A DNA stretch of 64,000 bases from Istiophorus platypterus (Eukaryota; Chordata; Actinopteri; Istiophoriformes; Istiophoridae): NCBI GenBank assembly GCA_016859345.1, contig CM029119.1:1208109-1272108 (forward strand). The letters are read 5' to 3'. Every line of letters begins with the position of its first letter. The first letter of the stretch is position 1. Positions 11,664 through 25,065 of the stretch are shown here, one piece after another. Position numbers and translations under genes: made by a program. A model generated the notes under the pieces. The model was not told the origin of the DNA and made no database searches. It saw only the letters and a list, made by a program, of their open reading frames with translations.

Positions 11664-12125
11664 AGTTAGTAAGTAAACTTTATTTCTGTAGCGCCTTTCA
11701 AAGCCAGAGTTCCAGGTGCTGGAACAGGGGCACAAAAAAATACAGTATCTTTGAATACAGCCAAAATTTCAGGAAGTGATCAAACATGGAGAAGCAAAAA
11801 AGTATGTAAAAAGAACATAAAATCATTGCAATGGAAATTATAAGAAGGTTATAAAAAATGACACTCCATACAAATATGTTTTAAAAGCTTCTTCAAATGT
11901 GGCACTGATTCAGCTGATCAGATACTGGAGAGAGTTTGTTCCACAGCCTTGAAACTATAACTGTAAAAGCCAGATGCCATAGAACCATCTTTTTCAGATT
12001 TCAGGGGATCTTGGGGCAGAATAAAGGATTAAAAGAGCTTAAATATAAAGCAGAGCCAGAACATGTAGGGGTTTAGGGGTTAATAGTAGAATCTTAAATT
12101 GAAATCTGAAACAAATAGGAAGCCA
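11664..12125. repeat. Teleost interspersed repeat (TTTATTTCTGTAGCGCCTTT type)
   Basis: Begins near AAACTTTATTTCTGTAGCGCCTTTCAAAG and runs through a segment on 'GAGTTTGTTCCACAGCCTTG', ending near AAATAGGAAGCCAATTCAG. This order of blocks is a repeat family I recognise as common in teleost genomes. It is diverged and has no coding role. Confidence 0.6.
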
Positions 12126-12144
12126 ATTCAGCCTGGACTAGAGA

Positions 12145-12365
12145 GATACATTTGCCTCAGAATTCAAACCCCTTCACCTTTTGTACACTTGACGTTGTTG
12201 ACGTGTTGTGGATTAAATTTAAATAGAAAAACCTACAATTTCTGCTATTCAGTCTACACACAACAACCCACAATGACAGTGAAAATGTGTTTTTAGACAT
12301 TTTTGCAAATTTAAAGATCAAATACTGAAATCTGTCATTTACAAAAGTGTTTTGACCCCTTCTCT
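12145..12365. repeat. Teleost interspersed repeat (TTCAAACCCCTTCACCTTTT type)
   Basis: Starts AATTCAAACCCCTTCACC and ends GTGTTTTGACCCCTTC, with an internal CTACACACAACAACCCACAATGAC-like block. It resembles a common fish repeat that reads 'TTCAGACCCCTTCAC ... CCCCATAATGAC'. A related AAAGGGTCTGAATACTTTCT block is found in the duplicated unit near 44054 and 45364. Class uncertain. Confidence 0.5.
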
Positions 12366-13107
12366 TTCTTTTCTCTCAAGCTCCATTGGACTGGATGGGA
12401 ACCATCTGTGAAATTACATCTTCAGGTGTCTCTAATGTTTTAAGGAGTATTAAGTATGGGATATGTCTCTAACTGTCTTTGAGGACAGTAAGAGACATAT
12501 TCCAGAATTTGGCAGATAATAATGGACTTAAAACTCTATGCAATATATGCATAGATATGCAACAATATGGGTCAATAGGGTCCAGTAGTACCAGAAATGA
12601 ACAGTTACTAGTATCAAAAATAACCACAACATCATTCGTAACCCATAGAATAACCTTAAAAATAATAGTATTATGATCAAACACTATACTGTCTTCAATA
12701 GTCAAGCCCATGGAAAAAAGCTAGATGCCAGAATCAAATGTAAATTGTGACCCATGGAATGTGTAGAATCTCTGACGGGCTGAATAAACTAAATGAATCA
12801 ACTAATTTCAGATTACACAGTGGCATGGCAAGACAAAAGCTATGTGTCTGCTGGGGGGGGGCTTTACTTCTTTTCACTTCAAAAACCGATAATACATGTG
12901 GTTTTTGTACAACTGTATATATAAACTGCATACATTCATTCAGGTATGATAATTTCAGTTGAAGCTTTTTTGTTATCCCCAGTGGTAGTATCCTAAAGAC
13001 ACTGTTTTCACCATTATTTCAATAATAACACTTTAGTTTTTAGATTTATAATTTTTCTGCTGGACCTAAACAAAAAGGGGCCAGCCAAATAAATGCAAAT
13101 GTCCAAG

Positions 13108-13146
13108 ACTGAGTGACTGAGTGACTGAGTGAGCTAGTGAGTGATG
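13108..13146. repeat. Short (GACTGAGT)n tandem repeat
   Basis: Four to five copies of an 8-bp GACTGAGT unit, the last ones degraded. Confidence 0.8.
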
Positions 13147-14263
13147 AAGTTACATCAATGGTAAACAGAATGCTATATGACTAAGTGTTTAATATACACA
13201 AGTGGTCATTGGTCTTTCAAAACACAGGCAGTATTGCCAATTTAGCACCTTTGTTGCTAGAATTATTGACTTTTCACATCCTTTTAGCAACTTCACAAAG
13301 CGCCTAGTAAGTCAATCTAATCGATTTTTTGACAAACCTTAGCTACTTTCCATACAAGAGAGTTGCCAGTATTGGCAGTATTGTTTCAGGCAACATTTCA
13401 TACTTGTTCTGTAAGGAAAAACATGTAATTCAGAACAACTTTTTGATTTTGGCTGTATCAAATTACTGTATATTTGAGCGCAGAGAGAAGAAGAGAAGCA
13501 AACAGATTAAGAGAAGTTAAGGCACACACTAGGGTTTGACTTAGTCTTGTTATAGATTGTAGATGATGTTGCTAACAGCATGGGAATACTGGCTGTGTCT
13601 GAAGTCACTTAGTATTTACCATGTAAAGCTCTATATTTACTCTCAGCTGTTTTTATTTGAGTTTACGACTTCCGAATGCATAAAACTATATGTAAAAACA
13701 CCCAGATTTTTGGAATAATATTCAGTGCTCCAGATGATGTCTGTACAGTGCAAACAGAAACCGCTAGTAGCCAAAGCAGCGTATTTTACATGATTCAGAG
13801 GTGCCAGAATACAAATAAATAGGCCAAAAAAAATGAAGTTACATTATACCTAAGTTTAAGTTCAATATGCGAACCTCAATACCCTCAATAACCTTACTCA
13901 GTTAAGTCATCTTTGTGTAAACCAGTAAGTAATAATCTGAGATACAGATAGAAATGCAGATAGAAATTCAGATGTTCTTGAGACATAAATAGATAGACAA
14001 AGAGGTTACCCTTGCATCACAAGAGCAAAATTACACTATGAACACTAGTGTTGATACCTTTTATATAGAATGGCGAAGCTCCTCATTAGTGTAGTTGGGC
14101 TCTGCTTGATTACACTGAACCAAACAAAGCTGTCATAATGCCACCCCCCTGTGTGCTTTTAGATAGCATGCCAGCATTCTGAAATCAGAGGCTTGATGTG
14201 TAAGACAGTAGCCGCTGCCCCACCCTTTTACACAGACATAGATTCAGATCAGTGGCTGGCATG

Positions 14264-14335
14264 CACACACACATACACACATACACATATACACATATAC
14301 ACATACACACACACACATACACACACACACACACA

Positions 14336-14376
<41 letters not shown>
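14264..14376. repeat. (AC)n microsatellite
   Basis: CA dinucleotide repeat with CATA interruptions in its left half and a pure run in its right half. Confidence 0.96.
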
Positions 14377-14377
<1 letters not shown>

Positions 14378-15997
14378 AATAAACTGAGCTGATGAATTGG
14401 TCCATTTTCAGAGGTGTGGTGTTTGAGGTGGATTGATCCGTCATTTATTAGAGATGTTATGAGAGAATGAGAGTAAATAGAAGAGAGAAAGATGAATGAG
14501 ACTATAACAAATCCATAGCCAATATTTCCACATCACTGAGTCTGGCTGTTGCCATTTGAACAAAACACACATAAAGTATCACATCACAGCACTCTCTTTG
14601 TGTGAACCATCTGTTACAATATAAGGAATGAGGGAATTCCTTGCACAGGGCCAGTACAACAAAAATTGACATGCATGCATGGTATGTATCACTGTTTTGT
14701 ATTTTGAATGTCAAGAGATACATATTCATAATGTTTACAGTTTAGGGTCCAGTGGAATTTAGGGTCAGTTAGTTCCTGCTGCCTTAGAAGAAACAAGGAG
14801 TTCAAAAGTTAAATTATCTGGCTACTTGATGATAGCCCACTTTGCTTTTTGTACTGGGGCCATAGAAAAAAATGTATCTATTTATTTGAATTTGCCCCTG
14901 AGGCGGAGTGAGGTGGGAGGTGTTTAAAGCCAAGGACTGTTACACCAGACATTGGGGTTTGCATGATCTGCATAAAAAATGTATGCATACTTTTTTAATT
15001 AGTTTAAAGATAGCAGATGTCTCTACTAATAGACTTTTCTGTAACTGATTAATGTGAAAGTGATTTTATGTTTTCTGTGCCTGGCCACTGATATAAAAGT
15101 AAAATCCCCACCAAACTATAAAATTCTCCAAAATGCCATTACTTTTTCTCTAGTTTACCTTCCAGACATGGCAAGAGCCAAAAGGGCCCTATGGGAAAAA
15201 TGAAAAGTTGTTTCTGACTTAAGCACCAATTTATCTAGTATGATGCAATATGTGATCACTGCATATACTGAAATAATCTCTACTAAGAGTAGGTAACAAT
15301 TCAGTTTACACTGTGCTTTCAAGATGCAAACACTGTTAACTAAAGCAACTGCAAATGTATTTGTTATCACAAATTAATTGCTAGTCAGGGGTCCTGGAGT
15401 CATTAGGCCCCCCTGAGGGTCTGGGAACCTGGAGCAGTTGCTAGCTCTGTTACTGTTGTTGTAATTCAGCTCTGCCTTATGGCCAAAACTTTTTTTCTAC
15501 ATCTCAAAATCAAATGAAAAGATTCAAATGAAATTCACAAAGTACAGTCATGCTTCTAAGAGGTCAAAACGTTTTAATTCTAATGACCCAATTACCTTTT
15601 CTTTTGTGACATCCACAGCAGACTGAAGAGCAGAACTAACTGGAATTTATAATTTGAGTATTGATTTTTTTCTAGCAGCACATTTAAGATTGACTGCAAA
15701 TAAATGTTGACATTGCTACTTGCTCCCTACAATGTCACAGTCAACCCTCTGTCAAACATCCTACTTGTCTGCACCCACAATCTGTTTTCCCACACATTTA
15801 ACCAAAGCACATATGTCATGGAATGTCGGAATTTGTTGACTGTGATTAGCAGCATGACTTTAAAAATCTGCACTCACACACATTCATCCACCAACACATT
15901 TACTGAGAGTGAAGCCTTTTCAATCAGCCATGGCCTGTGAGCTGGCCTTGATTAGTTGCTTTCACTTCCTTGTTTTGGATCTGTGGATTCCCCTCAT

Positions 15998-15998
<1 letters not shown>

Positions 15999-16061
<63 letters not shown>

Positions 16062-16086
16062 AACAAACAAACTCACACACACACAC
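15999..16086. repeat. (AC)n microsatellite with (AAAC)n insert
   Basis: Pure CA run to about 16056, then CAAACAAACAAACAAA, then CA again. Confidence 0.96.
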
Positions 16087-16613
16087 CTTCTTTTTATGGC
16101 ATAGACATCATTTGAAACATAAAAATATGAAATGTTAAAACTTCACTCCATTTAAAGCAAGATAACAGTTTGATGCATCTTCTTTTTAGTAGCCCAACTG
16201 ATGTAAAGTCATTGTTTATGTACTGCATAACCATTATAGATAAACTCTGGGTAATGAAGAGAGTGGATTACAACAAACTTTTCCAATTTTTTCAGGTAAA
16301 AACCTGTCATCACAGTTTCCTGCAACTGCATGCCCTCATCTCTCTCCAAGAATTCTTTATCTTTTGCATGTAGTCTTGTGGAACATACAAATGCAGATAA
16401 GGGTGCATGCTTTCAGACAGTCTTCTTTAGAGGCATTCATGGTGTTATGTTTGGGGGAAGTGATGAAAATAGTTCTGTGAAGAATGAAAAAGAGCTCAAG
16501 AGAAAAGTTAAAGTCTTGACTTCTTTCCCCATGTCTTTATTTCTCAAGACAAGTGCTTAATTTTTTTTTTAATATGAGATATAAGTAAGTCATAGTAAGG
16601 GTTGAGATATATT

Positions 16614-17180
16614 CTGATATGTAGGTTTTTAGCCTGAAGTGGAAGCAGTTCAATGACTCTGTTGTCCTTATATCAGTGGGGAGTTCATTCCACCAATGTG
16701 GAGCCAGAATGGAGAAGACCCTGACTACGATGAGAGACCATAGGACTCTTTGACTGTCGGGACAGCTAATTCAGAGGCAGAGGAGCACAGCGGTCAGGCC
16801 GGTGGTAGGGCTTGAGGTGGGAAGGTGCAGTTCTCTTCACTGGCATGTGGATGCAAGTAGTAGCAGGTGGCCAGTGTAGTGGATAGAGAAGAGGAAAGGC
16901 TGTGGGAAAACTTAAGATGCTTGCATACCAGGTGGGCAGCAGCATTTTGGATTAGTTGCAGAGGTCTGATGGCAGACTCCAGCAAAGAGATTGTTGCAGT
17001 AGCCCATTTTGGAGATGACAAGCACCTGTATAAGCACCTGAGCCATCCTGCTGGTGAGATGGGTCAAATCCTCCTGATGTTGTGAAGTAGAAGTTTCAGG
17101 AGCAGGTCACTACTATGATGTTTGCTGTTGATGACAGTTTGCCATGCATGGTCACTTGGAGGTTTCCTGCCGTCTAAATT
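16614..17180 (-). mobile_element. LINE reverse-transcriptase C-terminal fragment (antisense repeat)
   Basis: On the minus strand, 16960-17000 reads SAIRPLQLIQNAAAHLV, the hallmark LQLIQNAAARLV motif just downstream of the catalytic part of L2/Rex-type LINE reverse transcriptases. The plus-strand text (CAGCAGCATTTTGGATTAGTTGCAGAGG and the block on TTCATTCCACCAATGTGGAG) matches a fish repeat family that carries this motif in antisense. Frameshifts are present. Confidence 0.65.
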
Positions 17181-18788
17181 GGTACCACCATGGTGCTGTG
17201 ATGGACAGGTCATGGTGAGGGGACCATATTAGGTGTGTTTAGTATAATGTGATACTAAATTCTGCTAAATATCTGATTTCTCTGTCAAATCTTGTCCTTC
17301 AACAGCAGAACGTCTCGCGGTAAAATTCTGTCTCCATTTCAGATAATGTCCATTCATTTAATCCCTGTTTCTTTATTCATAGATTACAAATATATTAGAT
17401 AGTTGTTCATTTCTCATTTTAATTATTCTTGTAGAATTAAATATTTCACACAATAAATTTAACTTTTGAAAAATTATAATTCTGTGTTCTTGTTGAATAA
17501 TGATATATAATACACCACTGAATAGACTGAAAGGATTTTTTTAGATGTATGTATATATTTGTAATTATCTGTTCCTTCATTTGCAAAAAGAAAAAAAACA
17601 AAATACCCCCACATCTATTTTACTGAGACTGGTACATTGACTCAGTTGGAGATCCAATGAGGAAGGATCCAGGAAAAAAGACAAAAAACAACAACAAAAA
17701 AATGAATCAACAGGCAAAAAAGTTTAATCTGGCTTGCAAAACTGCAAGGTCTAAGCAAAAGCTGGCTAATCAAATATGTGCAAGTGCACATTTCTGATAC
17801 ACTACTTTGTATCATGTATTATGATTGTTAAAAAACTGGGCACAATGTGTTGATCAGTGAGCTTTACAGTAAGAATTAAACTAAAAGCTGCCATCTTTAG
17901 CTGTGTGATGATGTGAACTGTCATGAATACGGAATTTTTTTTCCCCATCATTACATTCTCTGGTGTGAACACAGCAAAAACCTACTTAAGTTTTTTCATT
18001 TGTTTAGTCAGGTGAAAGAATGTGTGGGTGTATATATATTTTGTGTGACTGACCTTTCCTTTATAGACCTTGTACTATGAAGCTTTACTCTGTTAACAGA
18101 ATGAATCTTGTTATCTTTATCTGTCAGTGAGGCTAAATGTATTCAGCAAACACTGCAATCTGTTATAGTCTACAATATGAATAGTCTGGTTTAGTAAGTA
18201 AACAAACAAGTATTAAGTGACACAAAAACCTTTGGTGAATAGGATATGAAAAATATTTTGGCCCTGGCAGTCTAACTATCCAACAGATCAATAATCAAAA
18301 CTATTGTCTTGTATTGCTCTTCTCTTTGTGTATTTTGTTTTGAAATTATTTATGCAGTTTGAGAGGAACAGCAATTAAGTCTGGTCAGCTGATTTGAAAA
18401 CAGTGGCAAACTGATATGACTGCTTTTCATGAGAATTCACATAATATGAAGGTTAAACCATAAACAAATGGCCTACATCTTAAGAGTCTACCCTGTCATG
18501 CATATGAAAATGATTAAAAAAAATGGAGACTGAGGAAAAGCAGAACAAACTGGTCTGATCTGGAGACAATTCTTCTTTACTGAAGCTTTTTGTCAATGCT
18601 TCCTGCCTCAACCAACTGCTGTTGGCAGTTTCCAGACAAGGTGCAGTTGATTTTGCCAACTGCATCTATTTGGGTGGGACAATCACTCACATAATTCTCG
18701 GCTTAGCACTGCCAAAGTCAGTCTGAGCAGGGTTTTAATCAGCCATCAGCTGCTTTGACACACAAAACAGCACAGGAGGCTAGGATAT

Positions 18789-18792
18789 GGTG

Positions 18793-18861
<69 letters not shown>

Positions 18862-18865
18862 GTTA

Positions 18866-18930
<65 letters not shown>

Positions 18931-18962
18931 GTTGTTGTTCTTGTTGTTCTTGTTGTTGTTGT

Positions 18963-19010
<48 letters not shown>

Positions 19011-19016
19011 CAGTAA
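18789..19016. repeat. Compound trinucleotide array (TAA)n-(TTA)n-(GTT)n-(GTA)n
   Basis: About 70 bp of (ATA/TAA)n is followed, after a ~9-bp break, by about 65 bp of (TTA)n. The two form a near-perfect inverted repeat. Then come GTT/CTT units and a (GTA)n run to about 19010. Ile, Leu, Val and Ser homopolymer frames are artefacts. Confidence 0.97.
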
Positions 19017-20175
19017 TATTAACAGTAGAAGTAGTCAGTTTTCTTAGCTTAAACTATAACTTCCACAGGCTCAATAGGTTCTGTGCTTACAATATTGGTC
19101 CTCCATTTATGGATTTATTCTTTACTGTATTTTTTAGATCACAGGAAATGACTCATCACAGACATTTGTGTGCAAGTGTGTCAAGTCTTTGTTTAGTAGG
19201 CACATTATTCAGATATTATACTGTATTATACTTTCAATAATTGAGGTTCCATCTCTGAAAGATCATAATATCTATTTCCTGTATGAGTCATGATTATTGT
19301 CAAGTTGCTTCTAGTGGTAATAGGTATTATAAAGGGACCGAAGCAGGAAGTTAGGTGACATAGTGTAAGGAGAGACAAAGTCTGTGTTAGGAGGAGGTTG
19401 GGATCAAGGGTAGATTGACAAAACATAGGACTGACACATGAGTTTCCTGTATGAAACCAAATTGTTTCTTTTAACCAAGATGCTTTCAGAACTGTAACTG
19501 CATGTTTACTATTGTAACCATGACAATGAAGGTCCAGTACGCAGTATTCCTTTGTCCTCATATTCACCATCTGTCCATCGCTCTTCTTTCCTTATCATGT
19601 TCCCTCTAGAGCTTAATCTTTTTAGTAATTGTGATGTTTTAATGATCTTCAGGGCCAAGAGTTTAAACTGTCACAGCAAACTTAGGGTTTCTGTGATTGT
19701 TACAACCTTAACAACCTATTGTGTTTATTTGTGTGAATCGGATTCCCTAGGAAATTCAGAAACATACTAACAATAAGTTTCACATATTATTTGAGGTTAA
19801 AGCCACAGGTCACTGAAGATATTAGGATTACTTCTTGGGAAACTAGAAGCATCCACATGCAATTTCATCTAAAACCATGTGAAGTTTGTATCTTGGGTCT
19901 GAGGGTAGTACTATAGGAATGCTCAAGGAGCATCCAAAGTGAAAAGGGTTCATCCAATAGGAGTGTTAAAGTGCTCAGTAAATTTCATAGAAATCTTCCC
20001 ATTAGACTTTGACATTTCTTCCCTAAGTGTGTATAATAGTTGGCCTGGTGCTGGAGCAAAGGTCAGGAGGTCACCAAAAACATTAAGCAAGTCCACAAGA
20101 ATTAATTTACTGTATTTCAAAATCACTAGTTTCTTGACTGTCTGTCTATACCGGTAAAATTAGGATACATGTTCA

Positions 20176-20400
20176 GCATGGCTCTGTGGGTATTAATGTT
20201 GATCAGTTCGTTGGTTCACCACATTGATTCATGCCATGAAATTGACATTGAAATGTACAGATAATAATGGTCCCTAAAGAATAAATCCCCATGACTTTGG
20301 TAATCTCATGGGTTGATAAAAACTGTGGCCATATTTGAATATCTTTAAAAACTACTGGATTGATCGCCATGAACTTTGGTATAGGCAGTTATGCCCCCCC
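20176..20400 (+). repeat. Teleost interspersed repeat (forward copy)
   Basis: Contains the block order AGCATGGCTCTGTGGGTATTA, 'TGGATTGATCGCCATGAACTTTGG' and 'AATCCCCATGACTTTGGTAATC'. This is the opposite orientation of the copy at 52676-53063. Recognised as a very common fish repeat; class not assigned. Confidence 0.6.
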
Positions 20401-20484
20401 ACGTAAATGAAAGAAAAGGCGACCATAACTCAGATAATGAGTCTCAACAACTGTAATAAGCAGAAAAGTATCTCAGGACTGTCA

Positions 20485-20855
20485 AGGTGGTGTAATGATG
20501 TAGGAAATGTTTTCTTGGCTCCATGTCAGGTCTTAATATCAACAATCACGGTTTGAATGCCACAGTCTGTCTTGAGTATTGCTGCTGACCATGTGCTTCA
20601 CTTTATGGCCACAGTTTACCATCTTCTAAAGGCTACTTCTGGTAAGATAATGAACATTGTCACAAATTAAAAGTTGTCTCAAATTGGTTTCATGAAATGG
20701 CCCGCTCAGTCATCCAATCTAAATCCAGTAAAACACCTTTGGGTATCATGAATGTGCAGCTGACAAATCTGCTGAAATGATGTGATGCAGTCATATCAAC
20801 ATTGACCAGAATCTCAAAAGCATGTTTCCAACTTCTTATGGAATGTTTGGTAAGT
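20485..20855 (+). pseudogene. Second Tc1-like transposase remnant (C-terminal half)
   Basis: With frame shifts, the plus strand reads a decayed Tc1-like C-terminal half: a GGVMMWG-like start, LNATV-like and AADHVLHFMATVY segments, a degraded QDNAPCH region, WFHE, and W(P)AQSSNLNPVKHLW (canonical W..QSPDLNPIEHLW). Many stops; no inverted repeats seen. Confidence 0.7.
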
Positions 20856-20984
20856 GTAAAATATACTTAGCATTTTTTGTTTACAATATTCTCACTTTTT
20901 TAATAGCTTTTTTAATTTTTTCATATTACTGAATGTTTGTACACATGTGTTTTAATGTTCTTCCCATTTTTTTGTTGTTCTTTA

Positions 20985-21560
20985 ACCCCACTTTTCTCTA
21001 GTGTGACATCTTCATCCAGAAATCTAATCATCCTCAACTGATGGCTGCCTTTTAGGAGCTCAGTCATCTCAGGAATGTCCAGAGAATCAGCAATCCCCCT
21101 CACCTCTCCTCCACTATCACTCAGCCCACAAAGACCTGTGCAGTTCCCCCATCCATCCATCCACCCCTCCATCCCTCATATATCATTCATCCATCCATCT
21201 ACCCATCCACCTGTCAGGGAATGACAGGAACCAGTGCAACTGACAGACGTGAGCTGCCGTCAGGTTGAGTCTTCTCTTACGAGGTCCCTGTCAGAGCCTG
21301 GAGTGCCACGCCAACTCAATCTTCGTAGTGGACAAAGTGAAGAGAGTGGGAGCTGTCCCATCAGTCTCCATTACGGGACAGTGTTGTTGCTCCGCTGTCG
21401 TGTTCCTGTGGTACTCCAAGGGAGATGCTGTCTCATACATCATCAGGGAACAAAGAGCCTAGCTAGTGGGTGGGGAAAGGAGGTAGGTCCTTCCTGCCCC
21501 TGAGAGACACACACTCCAACCCCCTCCTCAAGCTCTACAAGCATTAGCCCCCCACCCCCT
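20985..21560. other. GC-richer island without recognised function
   Basis: Locally GC-rich compared with both flanks. It contains a (CATC)n block (21150-21212) and open plus-strand frames of 65-89 codons starting at 21234 and 21265. The 21265 frame reads IFVVDKVKRVGAVPSVSI but I cannot assign a family, and I see no clear splice context. It could be an exon or pseudogene remnant, an unknown repeat or a regulatory island. Confidence 0.3.
21150..21212. repeat. (CATC)n microsatellite
   Basis: Interrupted CCAT/CATC tetranucleotide repeat. Confidence 0.9.
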
Positions 21561-21854
21561 TCCCCTTTCATGGAACTGCGCATAACTTGAGGCTTGTTTC
21601 AAAATAATTTTCTAAAATGAGACATCTTCCCTATGACAACATTAAGACCTTCTTTCAGATAATGGCCAACTTCACACATTAATTGTTAAAACATATATGT
21701 ATGTATTAAAGCATTATCCAGCTGACAAAATTGTCTCAGGAAACTCTTAACAAGACATCTGTAGCCAGATTTGCACCGGTAGCAGCAAATGAAGTTCCAC
21801 TCTAATATGATTAAAACATTTTGCATATAATAGTTCATCTAAAAAGTAACACAA

Positions 21855-21923
21855 ACATTGGGGTCCAAAATGCTGTTTCCCAAGGGGAATGGGGTCTTAG
21901 ACTTTTGCACCCCACTGTATACT
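21855..21923. mobile_element. Short Tc1-like inverted-repeat remnant
   Basis: The right end GGGGTCTTAGACTTTTGCACCCCACTGTA is an end sequence of the type GGGGTCCAAAAGTCTGAGA known from fish Tc1-like elements. A partial partner, TGGGGTCCAAAATG, lies just to the left. Confidence 0.5.
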
Positions 21924-21929
21924 CAACAT

Positions 21930-24750
21930 AATTATAATAATTATCAATAATAATCTATACACATCAATAAAATGCTGTGTATTAAGCATCCATATGTGTT
22001 AGTTCCAGTATGTAGTATTTGCAGCTGGTGTTCTGTGTGTAGTCTGCAGGAAAGGGCCAATGTAGAGGGTGTGTTTGTGAGAGAAGAGCTTCTGGCAGCT
22101 AAAGTTGATGCACAAAAAACATTAGCATAGTAATGGGAAGTCCTATTGTCCCCACAGTATTGCCAATCAGCCCTCCCCATTCACTCCTGACAGTGAACTA
22201 CTCAAACTCTGGGTTCAGACTGAAAATGCAGCCATCTCTTACAATAAAAGTTAAACCTGACTTATCTTTTGCCGCTGTTAAATCATCTGGCACGAACTGC
22301 TTTGGCAAATCACATACACGCACACATTTAATTTGGTATTATGAATGCTTAATTTCTGTTGTTTACTTTGCAATCACCATGAAGAAAAAATTAAATGAAC
22401 TGCTTCCATGATAACTTGCTTGACTTTTACTGATTTTTGAGTCCGAATGCCCATAGAGTGTGTCCAAACTGAGGCCTATTGCATGCCTCTTATGGCAGGC
22501 TCTGTACATGCAGCTGCAGATATAGTTAGGTAATTGCACATAATACACAGTCCCAGCACATGTCTCTCTAAATCTGAGACATTGTGGTGTGCAGATTTGT
22601 TAGTCTGTTTCCCATTAACAAATTAAGAGGAACTGGATACTGTCTTCAAAGATGGCTCTCCATGCACATCTGAGACTTCTGTTGGTTGAGCCACTGACTT
22701 CCTGTTGGCTCCCTGCACACATGATTGGGATAAATCATTTCATCATATAGCTCTTCTAGACTTTATAAATGTTATTGGAAGGGATCAAATTCTGATAATA
22801 AACAGAGTCATCTCCTGGATGTATGATGCTCGGAAAATGTATTCACCATTTTACAGCCAATCCTATTCCAATGAATATGTATAGGAAAATTGGTCTTTTG
22901 GCCACGTGATGAACATGCAAATTGCAACTCTCCTTGTTTCACAGCCCAATTCTGTTTCTGGGGCCTTGGAGGAACCCCTTATTCAAACGTTTACTTTTCT
23001 GCCTCTTTCTAAAACACACTAATAATAAAATAACCAATGTATACATAAAAATTATGAGGACATAAAAGCAAGTAGAAAACAGCACAAGTGTCGTACAATG
23101 GTGACATACAGTCACTATAAAGGTTTCAACTAAAAAACATTACAGGTTTTGTTAGTTTCTTCTTTGACAGTAGCCCTTCCACTTGCTTGCTGTAGATTTG
23201 TCCATCATGGCCACTTCAGAGTTGAAGATCATTTGTAACTTCTGCATGGACAAGAGCATGATTCCTGCAAGTATATATACATTATTTGTACACACCCATC
23301 GGGTGATGGTATTGGTGATGGACTCTGCACAGAGCTACTTAGAGCTTAAGTTGGCTAAATTTGGGGGGGGGGTGGTTTTATTTTTTAATCCAATTTCTCA
23401 CCCACCATCTGAACTTCTCTCAAAACGTCACTAACTGTCTCCAACTGATGGTCAAGCCAAACAAAAGACAACAAAATTGTACAGCACTCAATTCAGACTT
23501 CTGAATTGTTTGAGCAGTGTAACTACTTGTAATTTAGTCAGATTGCTATTACAACAGAACAGTGACCTGGAGGCTTTTTCAAACAGACTGAAGTGGAATA
23601 ACCATCACATTTGAAGTTCAGCTCAAAAAAAGGACTTATGAATTGAGCCCCTAACTATTCAAAAAAAGCTTCTCAGTCCAACGCAAGCCTGCAGGCAAAC
23701 AACACACAACACATAAGGCACACTGGAGTCAGGCATCTTATACAAAGGTATAGTTTCTATCAAAGCAGCAAAAGCAGTGACAAATGGGCTGGTTCTGCGC
23801 CATTGTTTTACACTTTACTCATACTCTTAGCCCTGATTGATAGAGATGCAGTTGCTTTTATCACCAGTTTTATATGAGAAGATGGTTTTTCAAATACTAG
23901 AGTTTCCCTCAGGAGTGTATGTCAGAGGAGTTAAAAAAACAACAACAATCAGAATCATTAAATAGGCCAAGTAAGAATAATTAAAAAAAAAGTCTGTTTC
24001 AACAGAATCCTTAGCATTGGCTCTTTTTCAGCATCAGACTGCTTTAGACTGTATTTAATCTAACATCAATAGTGATGTACCAAAAAAACCCCCCAAAGAA
24101 CAGACTTTCATTAATTTCAGTGAAATCACTTCATTGTAGGGAGTGCTAGCACACAGGTGAGAAAGAAAACAAAAAACCAAAAGGTAGGCTGGCCAAAAAA
24201 GTCAATCCTCACTCAACTTTTGTTGTAGCATATCCAATATCATCCAGCAGTGCAATGGGTTCCAGCACCAAAAAAGACCATTGATGAAGGGGATGAGACT
24301 TGAGATGCAGTGGTTTTGTTGGTTTGAATATGGCCTTGCACTCACATTGTTAGATACAGTGAGAATGGGAGCTACCCTATACCTAGAAACTCTACCAGGA
24401 AAGGAGTTAGCAACTCAGTCTCTGTACCAAAATGAACCTGCAGACTACATGTTTGCTTTTTTGGATTCAGGGACAACTAATTTTTCATAACAAATTCTAC
24501 ATTTAGAAGAAAAAATGTTCTCTGTTGACATCTGCAATAAAAAAAAATAATTATTATTTTTCTTTTTTAAAATAGAGTTAATGTCAATAAAACCCCAAGG
24601 AATAATAAAATTTTTATGACTTATTGAATCATTCAACAGTTCATTTAATGAGTTAATTATTCACTATTTAATCAAGATGAAAAGGTCCACAGTTGCATTC
24701 AAAATACCACATATATGAAAATGTAATGATAAAATGACATAAAAAAATAA
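21930..24750. other. Intergenic DNA, no gene seen
   Basis: No recognisable coding similarity. Contains homopolymer runs such as the G-run near 23364-23373. Open frames are short and without motifs. Confidence 0.5.
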
Positions 24751-24764
24751 TAAACTCTGGAATA

Positions 24765-25065
24765 ACCCTCCCTTGGGAATTAGACAAGTTAACTCAGTGA
24801 CCTCTTTAAAACTCATCTAAATCTAATTCTTATAAAATGGCTTTTAATTACTTACTTCTTGTTTTATGCTTTTACTCATTTATTTATTCTTAAGATTTTT
24901 CATTATCTCTTATCTTTATTTTCTTTTTTTGACTGCATCGAAACTTCTTTCATATGTAATTGCACAGTGTATTTTCTGTTCTTATGTCCGTGAAGCACTT
25001 TGTACACTTGCTTGCTTATTATTAAATATTAGTATTAGAAAATCATTTCAATAATAAAGTATGAA
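24765..25065 (+). mobile_element. L2-type LINE 3' end fragment
   Basis: The plus strand reads LWN-N(S)LPLG-RQVNSVTSFKTHL at 24765-24830, the C-terminal end of L2-group LINE ORF2. It is followed by a 3' tail containing CCGTGAAGCACTTTGTACACTTG and an AATAAA-like terminus near 25053, typical of the 3' UTR of this family. Confidence 0.65.

Noticed and set aside
16170..16560. Two overlapping plus-strand frames of 67 and 76 codons
   Set aside because: No family resemblance and low-complexity surroundings.
18787..19240. Open frames with poly-Ile, poly-Leu, poly-Val and poly-Ser
   Set aside because: Direct translation of the trinucleotide array.
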